Made by a program: the position numbers and the translations under genes. The notes under the pieces are model-generated. The model was not told the DNA's origin and searched no databases. It worked only from the letters and a program-made list of their open reading frames with translations. A DNA stretch of 64,000 bases from Yinghuangia sp051388915 (lineage in GTDB: Bacteria; Actinomycetota; Actinomycetes; Streptomycetales; Streptomycetaceae). Where the stretch lies: positions 112,128 to 176,127 of the forward strand of contig NZ_JBPKBH010000020.1 of assembly GCF_051388915.1 (NCBI RefSeq), read 5' to 3'. Positions 39,688 to 48,987 of this stretch are shown in pieces. Every line of letters begins with the position of its first letter. Within the stretch, counting starts at the first letter, position 1.

Positions 39688-42654
39688 ATGTACCACTCCA
39701 GTGCTGCCGCGATGCTGCGCGCGCCCGCGGGCGTTCCCGAGCTGCCGCCTGTGGACCTGGTCGCCGGTGACCGCGCCTCCGTCCTTGCCTGGCTCCGCGC
39801 GGTTTGGGGCCGTGCCGACGTAGCCGAACCGCTGGCGCATGCCAGTGCGGCGTTGGCGGAGCGCGTCGGGGAACTGCACGACCGAAGCTCTGCCGAGTCC
39901 GTACGGCGTGCCACGCTCGCCACCAGCCGCTACCTGCTGCGTATGGGTGGCCGCTGTGCTCCGTTCGGCATGCTGGCCGGTGTCGCCCCGGTCGGGTTCG
40001 GTGACATGAAGCAGGCGCGCGGCGCCGGACATCGGGTACGGGCGCGGGCGTCCGCGCCGTGGCTGGCCGCGGTGGTGGAACGGCTGGAGGGATATCCCGA
40101 ACTACTGGAACGGCTGCCCGTGGTGGCGAACTCGGTGCTGGTGGTGCGCGGCAACGACCTGGTGCTGCCCTACCAGGCGCAGCGCGACCCCGGCGCGGCC
40201 CGCGTGGCGGATGTGGTCCTCAGACACCGGAGGTCGGTGCGGGTCGCGGTGGAGACGGCGTCGGCGCCTATTCGTTTCGCGGACTTGCGCGACAAGCTCG
40301 CCGCGGACTTCCCGGTGCCCGTCGACCGGGTGACGTCGTTGCTGATGGAACTGGTGTCTCTGCGTGTCCTGGTCACCTCATTGCACGCGCCGTCCATCGT
40401 GGCCGACGCTCTCGGTCACGTCGTCGCCGAGCTGCACCATGTGGGCCTCAATGACGAAGTCGCAGTTTTGGCTGGAGCGTTGCAGGACATCCACGACCGG
40501 ATGACCGCGCACAACCGGCTCCCGGGCCGGCGGCAGCGGGGCGACTTGGCCGCTCGGATGCGTGCGGTCTCCCACGGGGGCGGACATCCGCTGGCCCTTG
40601 ACCTTCGTCATGACGCCCGTCTGACGCTGCCGACGGAAGTGCGGCGCGAGGTCGAGCACGCCGCCGGCTGGTTGACGCGGCTGTCCCGGTTCCCATTCGG
40701 GACCGCTGCCTGGCGGGACTATCACCGGCGGTTCTTCGAACGGTACGGGCAAGGCACGCTGGTGCCGCTCCTGGACGTCGTCTCCGACAGCGGAATCGGG
40801 TGGCCGGACGGGTACCCGGGAACCGACGCAGCCCCCCAGCCGCCGGTGTCGGACCGCGACCGCATCCTGCTCGCCCTGGTCCAGCACGCCACGGCCCGCG
40901 GTGACGCCGAAGTCGTGGTGACCACCGCACTGCTCGATGCCCTCGCCTCGGACGAAGTTCGACCGCCGCCGCATCTGGAGGTGGCGGTGCGGGTGCTGGC
41001 CGCCGATGAAGACGCTGTTGCGCGCAGCCGGTTCCGCGTCGAGGTGGTTGCCGTCAGTCGCGGCGTCGGGGTGCTCTCGGGACGCTTCCACGACCTTCTT
41101 GGCGTGGACCGCGTCGAGGTACCAGGCAACGACCCGGACACAGTGGCCGTCCAGCTCTCCTTTCCGCCGCTCGACTCCGCAACGGCGCATGTGGCCCGCG
41201 CTCTCCAGGTGTTGCCGCGCGTGGTCTCCCTCGGCGAGCACCCGGTCGACCGGGCAGTCCTCACGGCCGCCGACCTCGCGGTGGGCTGCGACGCCAAGCG
41301 CATGCTGCTCGCGGCCCCGGCATTGGGCGTCCGCGTCGAGGCCGCCGCCACGCACGCCCTCAGCCTGGCCCGGCACACACCTCCGCTGGCGCGCTTCATC
41401 GCCGAGATCGGTAGAGCCCACTGTGCCCAGGTCACGACGTTCGACTGGGGTGCGGCGGCCCACCTGCCATTCCTGCCACGGTTGCGCCGGGGACGTGTAG
41501 TCCTCAGCCCCGCGCGGTGGCGGATCACCGCCGAAGAACTCCCCGGATCGAACGAGCCCTTGGATGCCTGGAACGAGGCACTTGGCGCTTGGCGGACGCG
41601 CTATCGGGTGCCGGCGCGGGTGCGCCTGTCGGACACCGAGCTGCCCCTCGATCTCGATGACCCGAACCACCGAGTCCTGCTCCGCACCCACCTCACCGCC
41701 TCCGCGGACGCCGTCGTCACCGAGGCGGGCGACGAAGGCTGGTTCGGCGCCCATGAGATCGTCGTCCCCCTCACAGCCGCGGTGCCCCCCGCGTGGCCGA
41801 CCGCACCCACGTCGACCCTCGCCTACGTCGCACACCCGGTGGACGAACTCCCCGGTGACAGCCGCGTCCTGCTCGCCTGCCTGTACGGGCACCGCGAACG
41901 GCAGGACAGCGTGTTGGTCGATCATGTGCCAGCGCTGCTGGACCGGCTTGTCGAGCAGCAGGGCACGGCACCGTGGTGGTTCACCCGCCACCGCGATCAG
42001 ATCGGCCACCATCTGCGGCTGCGCGTCGCGCTCGCCAATCCGCTCGCGTTCGGCGAGACGGCCGGTGTCGTGTCCGGGTGGTTCCGCGAGCTGCACACGG
42101 CGGGTCTGCTCCACGAGATCACCTACGCCACCTCCCATCCGGAGACTGGGCGATGGGGCATCGGCGCCACTTATGTGGCGGCCGAGGAGGTGTTCCGCGC
42201 CGACTCCCAGGCCGTACTCACCCAACTCGGCAACACCTCCTGCGCCGACCCTCTCATGCTGGCCGCCGCTCACTCGGTGGCGATCGCCGCCGCGTTCACC
42301 GGCAGCATCGACGACGGCATGAGCCAACTCGCAAGCCACACCCCCGGCACGGCCGAGCGAAGAATTGCCCGCTTGCTTCACCAGGAAGCCATGGGGCTGT
42401 GCGACCCGGCCGACGACTGGGCTGCGCTCCGCGCCAGACCCGGCGGGACGCGTCTCGTCACTGCCTGGCGTGAGCGCGACAACGCCCTGGTCGCCTACCG
42501 GGAACGGGCAGAAGCTGGCGGCGGCGACACGAAAAGCGCGCTCGCGTCGCTCCTGCATGCCCACTTCCTGCGTGCTTGCGGCATCGATCCGGACGCCGAA
42601 GCCGTGGTGCGGCGCTTGGCCCGCGCTGCCGCCCTGCGGTGGGCTGCACGGTGA
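39688..42654 (+). CDS. lanB: Class I lanthipeptide dehydratase LanB (full length)
   Basis: 988 residues, starting MYHSSAAAMLRAPAGVPELP with GATCAGGGGGAA upstream. LanB glutamylates Ser/Thr of the precursor using Glu-tRNA(Glu) and eliminates glutamate to give Dha/Dhb. The N-terminal glutamylation domain shows SRYLLRMGGRCAPFGMLAGV, the R.S.R.TPFG motif of the family. The C-terminal SpaB_C elimination domain is present (RVLLACLYGHRERQDSVLVD, WWFTRHRDQIGHHLRLRVAL, HEITYATSHPETGRWGIGA). Both halves are therefore in one chain, unlike split thiopeptide enzymes. Its stop overlaps the lanC start, and it should act on the precursor at 39307. Confidence 0.95.
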   Translation: MYHSSAAAMLRAPAGVPELPPVDLVAGDRASVLAWLRAVWGRADVAEPLAHASAALAERVGELHDRSSAESVRRATLATSRYLLRMGGRCAPFGMLAGVAPVGFGDMKQARGAGHRVRARASAPWLAAVVERLEGYPELLERLPVVANSVLVVRGNDLVLPYQAQRDPGAARVADVVLRHRRSVRVAVETASAPIRFADLRDKLAADFPVPVDRVTSLLMELVSLRVLVTSLHAPSIVADALGHVVAELHHVGLNDEVAVLAGALQDIHDRMTAHNRLPGRRQRGDLAARMRAVSHGGGHPLALDLRHDARLTLPTEVRREVEHAAGWLTRLSRFPFGTAAWRDYHRRFFERYGQGTLVPLLDVVSDSGIGWPDGYPGTDAAPQPPVSDRDRILLALVQHATARGDAEVVVTTALLDALASDEVRPPPHLEVAVRVLAADEDAVARSRFRVEVVAVSRGVGVLSGRFHDLLGVDRVEVPGNDPDTVAVQLSFPPLDSATAHVARALQVLPRVVSLGEHPVDRAVLTAADLAVGCDAKRMLLAAPALGVRVEAAATHALSLARHTPPLARFIAEIGRAHCAQVTTFDWGAAAHLPFLPRLRRGRVVLSPARWRITAEELPGSNEPLDAWNEALGAWRTRYRVPARVRLSDTELPLDLDDPNHRVLLRTHLTASADAVVTEAGDEGWFGAHEIVVPLTAAVPPAWPTAPTSTLAYVAHPVDELPGDSRVLLACLYGHRERQDSVLVDHVPALLDRLVEQQGTAPWWFTRHRDQIGHHLRLRVALANPLAFGETAGVVSGWFRELHTAGLLHEITYATSHPETGRWGIGATYVAAEEVFRADSQAVLTQLGNTSCADPLMLAAAHSVAIAAAFTGSIDDGMSQLASHTPGTAERRIARLLHQEAMGLCDPADDWAALRARPGGTRLVTAWRERDNALVAYRERAEAGGGDTKSALASLLHAHFLRACGIDPDAEAVVRRLARAAALRWAAR

Positions 42655-43772
42655 TGGCGACGACCATCCCCCTGCTCATGCCCGAGAACGTTCCCCCGGA
42701 CGTGGCCGGCCGTCCGTGGTGGCGGCAGTCCCTCGCCCACGGCGCCCCTGGTGTCGCCCTGCTGTACGTGGAACTGGCCGCCCGCGACGAAGCACCCCAC
42801 TGTGTGGCCCACGCGTGGATCAGCCACATCACCCAGCACGAACTCACCCGCGGTCCGGACAGCCACCTCTACTATGGCGCACCTGCCCTCGCTCACGTCC
42901 TGGCGTGCTCGGGCCGGTACGCCGGGCCGCTCGGGGTACTCGACGATGCGATCCGCACCGACGTGAAGCGCCGACTCGTCGCCGCGCATGCCCGCATCGG
43001 CAGGGGCGCGCTGCCCACGCTGTCCGAGTTCGACGTCATCCGCGGACTCACCGGCCTGGGCGCGTACCTGTTGGACCGTGACCCCGGCGCGGCCCTTGAG
43101 ATCCTCACGTACCTGGTGCGGCTCACCGAACCGGTCGACTGCCACGGGTGGGAACTGCCCGGCTGGTGGACCGCCTCAGGCCTGAACGGTCAGCCCGATA
43201 CCAGATATCCGCACGGGCATGCCAACAACGGTGTTGCCCACGGCATCGGCGGGCCCCTGGCGCTGCTGGCCCACGCCACCCGACGCGGCCTGGCCGTCGA
43301 CGGGCAACGGGACGCCATCCGCCGTGTCCTGGTCTGGCTCGACCGCTGGCGGGCCGACGATGTCTGGCCCTACATCGTCGATCTGAACAACCGACCAACG
43401 CCGCGGCCGCGCCAACGCACCTCGTGGTGCTACGGGAGCGCCGGCCTGGCCCGCGCACAGCAACTGGCCGCGCTCGCCCTCGGAGACATCGAACGGCAGC
43501 ACGACGCCGAGGCCATCCTGCTCCGCACTCTCGCCACCCCGACCGGGATCACCGACGCGTCGCTGTGCCACGGCTACGCCGGTCTGGCCCACATCGCGCG
43601 GTGCGCCGCCGAGGACGCCCCCGATCCCACGGCGTTCCTCGCCCTGGTCCCCACGCTGCTGTCTCAGGCCGAACCGACCGGTCAGCCCTACGCGTTCCTG
43701 GAAGGCGACGTAGGAGTGCATCTCGCCCGTGAACCCGCCGCCACACCGTGGAGCACCTGTTTACTCGTTTGA
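42654..43772 (+). CDS. lanC: LanC-like lanthionine cyclase
   Basis: 372 residues from the ATG at 42654, which shares one base with the lanB stop. LanC is a Zn2+ alpha/alpha toroid that adds Cys thiols to dehydroamino acids. Zinc ligands are seen: Cys259 in SWCYGSAGLARAQ, and Cys305-His306 in SLCHGYAGLAHIA. The conserved GHANNGVAHGIGGPLALL lies between them and the N-terminus, and LAHGAPGVALLYVELAA opens the toroid. All catalytic features are present, so three thioether rings on the precursor are possible. Confidence 0.95.
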   Translation: MATTIPLLMPENVPPDVAGRPWWRQSLAHGAPGVALLYVELAARDEAPHCVAHAWISHITQHELTRGPDSHLYYGAPALAHVLACSGRYAGPLGVLDDAIRTDVKRRLVAAHARIGRGALPTLSEFDVIRGLTGLGAYLLDRDPGAALEILTYLVRLTEPVDCHGWELPGWWTASGLNGQPDTRYPHGHANNGVAHGIGGPLALLAHATRRGLAVDGQRDAIRRVLVWLDRWRADDVWPYIVDLNNRPTPRPRQRTSWCYGSAGLARAQQLAALALGDIERQHDAEAILLRTLATPTGITDASLCHGYAGLAHIARCAAEDAPDPTAFLALVPTLLSQAEPTGQPYAFLEGDVGVHLAREPAATPWSTCLLV

Positions 43773-43788
43773 CCCTGGGAGGAACCCC

Positions 43789-45783
43789 GTGTGGCATCAG
43801 CACAACATCGACTTCCACAACGCAGACAGCGCGCGGCACCTAACCGTGCACGTCCTCGCTCCCGCACTGCGCAGCGCCACGGCCGGCGGCCTGCTGTCCG
43901 CCTGGTGGTTCATGAACAAATCCCCCTGGCGGCTGCGCTATCGCTCCCAGACGGCGTGCGGCATTCCCGACCTGCTCGACACGCTTGCAGTCGACGGCCT
44001 CATCACCGGCTGGTGCCACGGGGTGTACGAACCCGAGCCGACTGCATTTGGCGGCGCGGAGGCCATGCAGGCCGCGCATGAGCTGTTCCACGCCGACAGC
44101 CTGCACCTGCTTGCCTCGAAGCCTGCCGCGGTCGGGGCACGGGAAACGGCCGTGCTGCTGTGTTCGGCGATGATGCGCGGCGCCGGCCTGGACCTGTTCG
44201 AGCAGGCCGACGTGTGGGAACGAGTCGGCTACCTGCGTCCCGGCCCCGCACCGACCACTGCCCGGCACACCAAGGCGATACGCGTGCTCATGAACGCCCG
44301 GCCCGATGCGGTCGTTTCAGCCGATTGGGCGGCCGGGTTCACGACGCTCGGCGAAACCCTCGCCCAGCTCGCGCACACCGGCCGACTCACGCGCGGGCTC
44401 CGGGCGGTCCTGGCCCACCACGTCATCTTCCACGCCAACCGCGCCCGCCTGACCGCGCGCGACCAAGCCACCCTCGCGCACCTCGCCGCCACATCCGTCT
44501 TCCACTCCGACGAGGCCCCGCGGCCACCGACGACCGCCGCTCCGACACCCTTAAGGTCAACCGCTGTGACTACTCTCCATGAATCACCCAACACGCTGCG
44601 CAATGCCCTGGTGGACCATCTCATCGCCGACGGCACCCTGCGCACGCCGCGGATCGAGGCGGCCTTCCGCACCGTGCCGCGCCACGAATTCCTCCCCGGT
44701 GTACCGCTCGACGACGCGTACGCCGACGAAGCCGTCTACGTCAAGCACGACGCATCCGGGGTGCGGATCTCCGCAGCGTCCCAACCCGGGATCGTGGCGC
44801 TGATGCTCGAACAACTCGCCCCCCAGCCCGGCGACACGGTGTTCGAAGCCGGTGCCGGCACCGGCTACAACGCAGCCCTGCTCGGCGCCATCGTCGGCGC
44901 GGACGGCCGCGTCGTGACCGTCGACATCGACGACGACCTGGTGGCAGGCACCCGCGAACACCTCGCCGCGTCCGGCGCCAAGAACGTCGTCGCCGTCTGC
45001 GCGGACGGTGCCCTCGGCCATCCCGAACGCGCCCTCTATCACCGGGGCATCGCCACGGTCGGGGCCTTCGAAATGCAGGACGCCTGGTTGTCCGGCCTCA
45101 AACCCGGCGGGCGATTCGTCGCTCCGATCCGCCTGCGCGGCACCGCATCCCGGTCGATCGCCTTCGAACGCGACACGGACCGCGGTGACCGATGGGTGTC
45201 CGTCGACAGTCAACTCGCGGTGTTCATGCCCCTGCGCGGGGTCGGGGACGACGCTCGCACCTACGTCCCCATCGCCCCCGGCATCGTCCTCCAGGTCCAC
45301 GGCGACCAGGACGTCCAGGTCACCGAGGGAGTCCTCGACAAGGAACGCCACCAGGTATGGACCGAAGTGCGGTACGCCGGCAACGAGTCCTTCGAATGGC
45401 TGGACCTGTGGCTGTCCTTGCGCGTCCCGAACTCCCTCATGCGCATGAACGTTGAGGACGACGGCCGCGCACTCGTCGAATCCGGCGTCCTCGCCCCAAT
45501 GTTCGGCTGGGGCGCGATGGCCACCACCGACGGCGACGACCTCGCCTACCTCACCCTGCGGCCCGTCGAGACCCCGGAAGGACGGCGGTACGAGGTCGGT
45601 GTCATCGGCCACGGATCCGCCACACTCACCCACCAGGTCGCCGACGAAATCCGCCTGTGGAACAAGGACTACCGGGACCGCACCGTCCGTATCGAGATCC
45701 CCGACCACCCCGAGACACCGACGGCCGACCGGTTCGTCCTGCCCCGCAAGCACCACCCGATGACCGTCGTATGGGAGCGCTGA
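43789..45783 (+). CDS. FxLD-system methyltransferase: SpaB_C-like domain fused to protein-isoaspartyl-type methyltransferase
   Basis: 664 residues from the GTG at 43789 with GGGAGGA six bases upstream (an earlier GTG at 43729 overlaps lanC and lacks one). N-terminal thiopeptide/SpaB_C-like region WHQHNIDFHNADSARHLTVH (about residues 1-230); then a PCMT domain from about 265: FRTVPRHEFLPGVPLDDAYA and the SAM loop VFEAGAGTGYNAALLGAIVG at about 350; then an extra C-terminal domain (WLSLRVPNSLMRMNVEDDGR). In class I lanthipeptide clusters such PIMT homologues methylate an Asp side chain, which closes to succinimide and opens to isoaspartate. The Asp-Asp-Asn of the precursor core is the expected target. 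The N-terminal region may recruit the leader. Confidence 0.93.
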   Translation: MWHQHNIDFHNADSARHLTVHVLAPALRSATAGGLLSAWWFMNKSPWRLRYRSQTACGIPDLLDTLAVDGLITGWCHGVYEPEPTAFGGAEAMQAAHELFHADSLHLLASKPAAVGARETAVLLCSAMMRGAGLDLFEQADVWERVGYLRPGPAPTTARHTKAIRVLMNARPDAVVSADWAAGFTTLGETLAQLAHTGRLTRGLRAVLAHHVIFHANRARLTARDQATLAHLAATSVFHSDEAPRPPTTAAPTPLRSTAVTTLHESPNTLRNALVDHLIADGTLRTPRIEAAFRTVPRHEFLPGVPLDDAYADEAVYVKHDASGVRISAASQPGIVALMLEQLAPQPGDTVFEAGAGTGYNAALLGAIVGADGRVVTVDIDDDLVAGTREHLAASGAKNVVAVCADGALGHPERALYHRGIATVGAFEMQDAWLSGLKPGGRFVAPIRLRGTASRSIAFERDTDRGDRWVSVDSQLAVFMPLRGVGDDARTYVPIAPGIVLQVHGDQDVQVTEGVLDKERHQVWTEVRYAGNESFEWLDLWLSLRVPNSLMRMNVEDDGRALVESGVLAPMFGWGAMATTDGDDLAYLTLRPVETPEGRRYEVGVIGHGSATLTHQVADEIRLWNKDYRDRTVRIEIPDHPETPTADRFVLPRKHHPMTVVWER

Positions 45784-45790
45784 CCCGACG

Positions 45791-46816
45791 ATGACCCCCG
45801 AGACAGCCCGCCGGTTCCCGCTCGTCGCCCGGCAACGCCCGGTCTGCGGCCCCGTACGCGAGCGCGCCGCCGGGCTGTCTCGGCTCGCCGCCCAGGCCCA
45901 CCGCACCGGCGATACCACCCTGGCCTCCGCCGTCCTCAACCAAGCCGCCTTGTACGCCTCCGACATGGGCCGCCCGGACCTGGCTCGCGACTGGTCGGTG
46001 CGGCATGCCCAGGCGCACCTGCGGCACTGCCCTGTGCCCAATGCCCGACTACCGCTGGAGCCGGTCGTCAACCTGGTACGGCTGCGCATCCGCAAAGGCG
46101 AGGGCATCGGCCTGCTTGACCCCCTGTACGACGCCGTCAGTCGCGGGCGGGCCACGCGAGTCGAGGGCGTCGTCATCCCAGCCGACCTCACCCTCGACCA
46201 TGCCGACGCACGCACGTGGCTGTGGACAGTCCTGCTAACTGACGGCACGCGCGCATACACCGCCGCCGGCCGGTGGGACGACGCCTACCGCCACCTGGTC
46301 CGCCACCGCGGAATCGGCGCGCGAATGCTGGATGGCCGTCAGGTCGCCATCATCGCCCTCGCCCTTGGCGGCGACATCGAAGGCGCCCTCGAACTCCTTG
46401 ACGCCACCGTTCCTGGGGACGACACCGAAGCTGCCGTGGCCGCGTGCCTGACGGCATTGTGCCGAGGCAGCGAGCACGATCTCGACCAACTCGGCAACAT
46501 CTACAGCAGACTTGCCCCGATGCCCGGCCTCGCCGTCTTCCATACCAAGCTGGGCTTGGCCGCGCTTGACGTTCTCGGTGACCATCCCGCCGCGTACGAC
46601 ATCACAGCCCAGTTCCAGTCCATAACCGACGCTCGCGCCGCCGAGGAGGTATTGGCCGCAGGATTTCGGTTCGACCGACTCCTGGGCGTCGTCGAGGCCG
46701 GTGGAATCGGCAACGGCAGCATCGATCCAGCGGCCCACGAGGCTGTCTCGCAGGCCGAAGCCGTGATCTCACGTACGGCGTCGGTGCATCGATCACTCTG
46801 TCCCGGAGGCGGCTGA
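45791..46816 (+). CDS. Helical-repeat accessory protein of the lanthipeptide cluster
   Basis: 341 residues, seven bases after the methyltransferase, ending in CPGGG. All-helical and TPR-like throughout (VRERAAGLSRLAAQAHRTGD, ASAVLNQAALYASDMGRPDL, AYTAAGRWDDAYRHLVRHRG, DDTEAAVAACLTALCRG). No catalytic motif or membrane segment. Proteins of this kind follow FxLD-type methyltransferases in other actinomycete clusters as I recall, but their job is not established; binding the precursor or a regulator is a guess. No transporter or protease is encoded next to it, so export and leader removal must rely on distant genes. 46817-47069 holds no supported gene. Confidence 0.8.
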   Translation: MTPETARRFPLVARQRPVCGPVRERAAGLSRLAAQAHRTGDTTLASAVLNQAALYASDMGRPDLARDWSVRHAQAHLRHCPVPNARLPLEPVVNLVRLRIRKGEGIGLLDPLYDAVSRGRATRVEGVVIPADLTLDHADARTWLWTVLLTDGTRAYTAAGRWDDAYRHLVRHRGIGARMLDGRQVAIIALALGGDIEGALELLDATVPGDDTEAAVAACLTALCRGSEHDLDQLGNIYSRLAPMPGLAVFHTKLGLAALDVLGDHPAAYDITAQFQSITDARAAEEVLAAGFRFDRLLGVVEAGGIGNGSIDPAAHEAVSQAEAVISRTASVHRSLCPGGG

Positions 46817-47069
46817 CTGGCGTGCCCGACCGTGCACGCCCGCAGCGACGATCGGGTCGGCGAGGTCGGGCAGGTCTTAGGTATCGCCCGGCGACCGTGG
46901 CGCGCCATCGTGCACGACGGTCATGCCTGGAACGCACCGTTGTTTCTGTGTCCTGGGCCAGGGGGCTGGGTTGCTGAGATGTCAGCATCGCCACGGACCA
47001 GGAACACCGGCTGGAGCTACTGTCGGAACCGCGAACAAATCCAGCGATCGAGGCTGGTAGCCAGGCTGA

Positions 47070-47291
47070 CTATGCGAACTCGCCTCGATCAACCGCGTTG
47101 CGGAAGGCGGCGACCTCGTCGGCGTCGAAGCACAGGTGGCCGCGCTCGGGGTTGCGGCTGTCGCGGACGGCGATTCCTCCGTCTGGGAGGCTCGTCCACT
47201 CAACGCAGCTGCTGCCGTTGTTGGACGCGCTGGACACAGTCCATGCCGCGGCACTGAGATCGATCGCGTAGAGGTCTTCCTTGCGGTCCAC
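47070..47291 (-). CDS. DUF397 domain protein
   Basis: 73 residues from the GTG at 47291, two bases after the stop of the XRE gene. Complete DUF397 domain: WTVSSASNNGSSCVEWTSLP, DGGIAVRDSRNPERGHLCFD and a final DEVAAFRNAVDRGEFA helix. DUF397 proteins are encoded beside Scr1-type XRE regulators and are thought to form toxin-antitoxin-like or regulator-partner pairs in actinomycetes. Contrast with the decayed DUF397 remnant at 4369. Confidence 0.95.
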   Translation of the reverse strand: MDRKEDLYAIDLSAAAWTVSSASNNGSSCVEWTSLPDGGIAVRDSRNPERGHLCFDADEVAAFRNAVDRGEFA

Positions 47292-47293
47292 TG

Positions 47294-48145
47294 CTATGCC
47301 CGTTCCTTGAGGATGCTGCTGATCAGCGCAAGAGACTGCGACGCGGACAGAGCGACGCCCCGGAGCTTCCGGAGCTGGCGTTCGACTTCGGTGACGTCTC
47401 TGGCTGTGTCTCGCATGATCTCACCGAGCATGGTCGAGAGGAAGACGACGCTGCTGGAGTCCTCGTCGTCGAAGGTCAAGAGAGTGGCCCCGCTGCCGTG
47501 CGCAGCGACCTCTCCAGCGGAGAACGGCAGTACCCGCAGTTCGACTGCCGGGAGTTCCGCGGCCTCCAACAGATGGGCGAGTTGGTTGCGCATCACGTCG
47601 TCGCCTCCGACGTTGAGGCGCAGGGTCGTCTCCGTGATGTAGTTGATGGAGCGGACGGGCTTGTCGCGGGTGAGCACGCGCTGGCGCTTGACCCGGACTT
47701 CGGCGGCAGCCTCCGCCTTCTGTACGGCTGATGCGGAGCTGTTGCCGAGGCCTACGGCCCGCGCGTACTCGAATGTCTGGAGCAGGCCGGGAACAACCGT
47801 CGGGTGGTAGGTGAACTCTTCCGTCGCCTCATCCTCAAAGGCAATGAACTCCGCGTACACGCGGTCGAGTTGGTAGGAACGCCACCACTCCGGCGTCTCG
47901 GCGGACAGGCCTATGGCGGTGGGATCGGCGTCCTCGTCACGGGCTGCGCTGTATAGCTCCATCAGACGCTGAAGGTCGTTCTGGGTGGCGGCGAGTTTGC
48001 CGTTCTCGATGCGGCTCAGGCGGCTCTTGTTGACGCCCGCCGTATCCACGTCGTTGAGCGTGAGCCCACAGGTCTCACGCATCTTGCGAAGCGCCTTGCC
48101 CAGGTGGCGTCGTTGGACCACCGAGTCGGTCTGCCTGTCGTCCAC
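47294..48145 (-). CDS. XRE regulator with DUF5753 (Scr1-type) domain
   Basis: 283 residues from the GTG at 48145 (GAAGAGG upstream). HTH: LGKALRKMRETCGLTLNDVD then TAGVNKSRLSRIENGKLAAT. DUF5753 domain: DRVYAEFIAFEDEATEEFTY, PTVVPGLLQTFEYARAVGLG, INYITETTLRLNVGGDDVMR, NQLAHLLEAAELPAVELRVL and LLTFDDEDSSSVVFLSTMLG. It is upstream of and presumably cotranscribed with the DUF397 gene, and divergent from a small plus-strand operon. The perfect palindrome at 48245-48258 is its probable operator. Confidence 0.94.
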   Translation of the reverse strand: MDDRQTDSVVQRRHLGKALRKMRETCGLTLNDVDTAGVNKSRLSRIENGKLAATQNDLQRLMELYSAARDEDADPTAIGLSAETPEWWRSYQLDRVYAEFIAFEDEATEEFTYHPTVVPGLLQTFEYARAVGLGNSSASAVQKAEAAAEVRVKRQRVLTRDKPVRSINYITETTLRLNVGGDDVMRNQLAHLLEAAELPAVELRVLPFSAGEVAAHGSGATLLTFDDEDSSSVVFLSTMLGEIMRDTARDVTEVERQLRKLRGVALSASQSLALISSILKERA

Positions 48146-48244
48146 GAGTCGCCTCTTCCCTCTGCGCGTGCCCCCGCTGCCCCCAGCGTACGCCGAGGTT
48201 TCAGCAGACGAACCTTCAATGATGAACTCGAAGGATTCACTGGA

Positions 48245-48258
48245 GGTTTCATGAAACC
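48245..48258. promoter_or_regulatory. Perfect palindrome GGTTTCATGAAACC in the XRE divergent region
   Basis: 14-bp perfect dyad 100 bp upstream of the XRE start and 92 bp upstream of the plus-strand operon. Additional half-sites (GGTTT near 48198, AAACC at 48266-48270) repeat nearby. A clear candidate for the site of the DUF5753 regulator at 47294. Confidence 0.65.
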
Positions 48259-48349
48259 ACGTGGTAAACCAGTACCGCGATCGACGGCAACAACCTTGGG
48301 GCCACCGCGCCATGCGGTGCCGCGCCACAACCAAAGGGGGTGCAAGCGG

Positions 48350-48568
48350 ATGAACGCCGAACCCAATGCACAGGTGACACGCCACCAAGTCCCGGTCATC
48401 GGCCAGGTCGTGGACACGATCCACGGGAGGCAGCAGGTCATGGATGTCCTCGACGGCTTCCCGCACGAGGCGCCCACCATGTACTTCCGACCGGAGCACG
48501 GCGGCAGGGAATGGTGCGTGACCATTGCGCGGCTCGACACCGTCTTACGGACGGCGGCGCCGTCGTGA
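48350..48568 (+). CDS. Small hypothetical protein
   Basis: 72 residues from MNAEPNAQVTRHQVPVIGQV, preceded by AAAGGGGGTG. Middle part VVDTIHGRQQVMDVLDGFPH, EAPTMYFRPEHGGREWCVTI; no membrane segment. It resembles the small first genes of regulator-linked operons in streptomycetes but has no domain I recognise. It overlaps the next gene by four bases (GTGA). First gene of a four-gene plus-strand unit divergent from the XRE/DUF397 pair. Confidence 0.7.
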   Translation: MNAEPNAQVTRHQVPVIGQVVDTIHGRQQVMDVLDGFPHEAPTMYFRPEHGGREWCVTIARLDTVLRTAAPS

Positions 48569-48987
48569 CCGGGCTATTTCTCCCTGACGGATCACTCCGC
48601 CACTCGTCCGCGGATGCGCCGCAGGTCGAATGGCGGCGGCTCGTGGTGAACGAGCCGTTCCACGTCGCGGTCATCCCGGACCCGGTCAGGGTCGTTCTGA
48701 CGCAGAGGTTCGTGGACGAATCAGGCGAAGTCCGCGAACAAGTTCAGGTGTTCGGTGACGCGCGTGCGGTCGTCACCGCGATCGCGGTGAACGACTACAT
48801 GGCCTCGGTGCGCGGCCGAATCGCATCGGACCTGTCCGACATCGTGATCGCGCTGGGCGTACCCGAGGCCGAACTGGAGCACCTGGTCGAGTCGATCTCC
48901 CAGCAGTGGCACAGGGATGCGCTGCCTGTCGTGGCGACCCACGACACACACGGGAGGGACGCGTGCCATGAACCGCAGGGTGATTGA
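48565..48987 (+). CDS. Hypothetical protein
   Basis: 140 residues from the GTG at 48565. Starts TGLFLPDGSLRHSSADAPQV, with strands EPFHVAVIPDPVRVVLTQRF and helices ARAVVTAIAVNDYMASVRGR, VPEAELEHLVESISQQWHRD. No recognised domain; soluble. Coupled to the preceding gene by a GTGA overlap, and its 3' end overlaps the next gene by 20 bases, so the product is probably made in fixed ratio with its neighbours. Confidence 0.7.
   Translation: MTGLFLPDGSLRHSSADAPQVEWRRLVVNEPFHVAVIPDPVRVVLTQRFVDESGEVREQVQVFGDARAVVTAIAVNDYMASVRGRIASDLSDIVIALGVPEAELEHLVESISQQWHRDALPVVATHDTHGRDACHEPQGD

Noticed and set aside
43729..43788. Upstream GTG start for the lanthipeptide methyltransferase
   Set aside because: Would overlap lanC by 44 bases without a ribosome site; the GTG at 43789 has a strong GGGAGGA.
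46817..47069. Short frames between the accessory protein and DUF397 genes
   Set aside because: No ribosome site, no domain, composition unlike neighbours; treated as intergenic.
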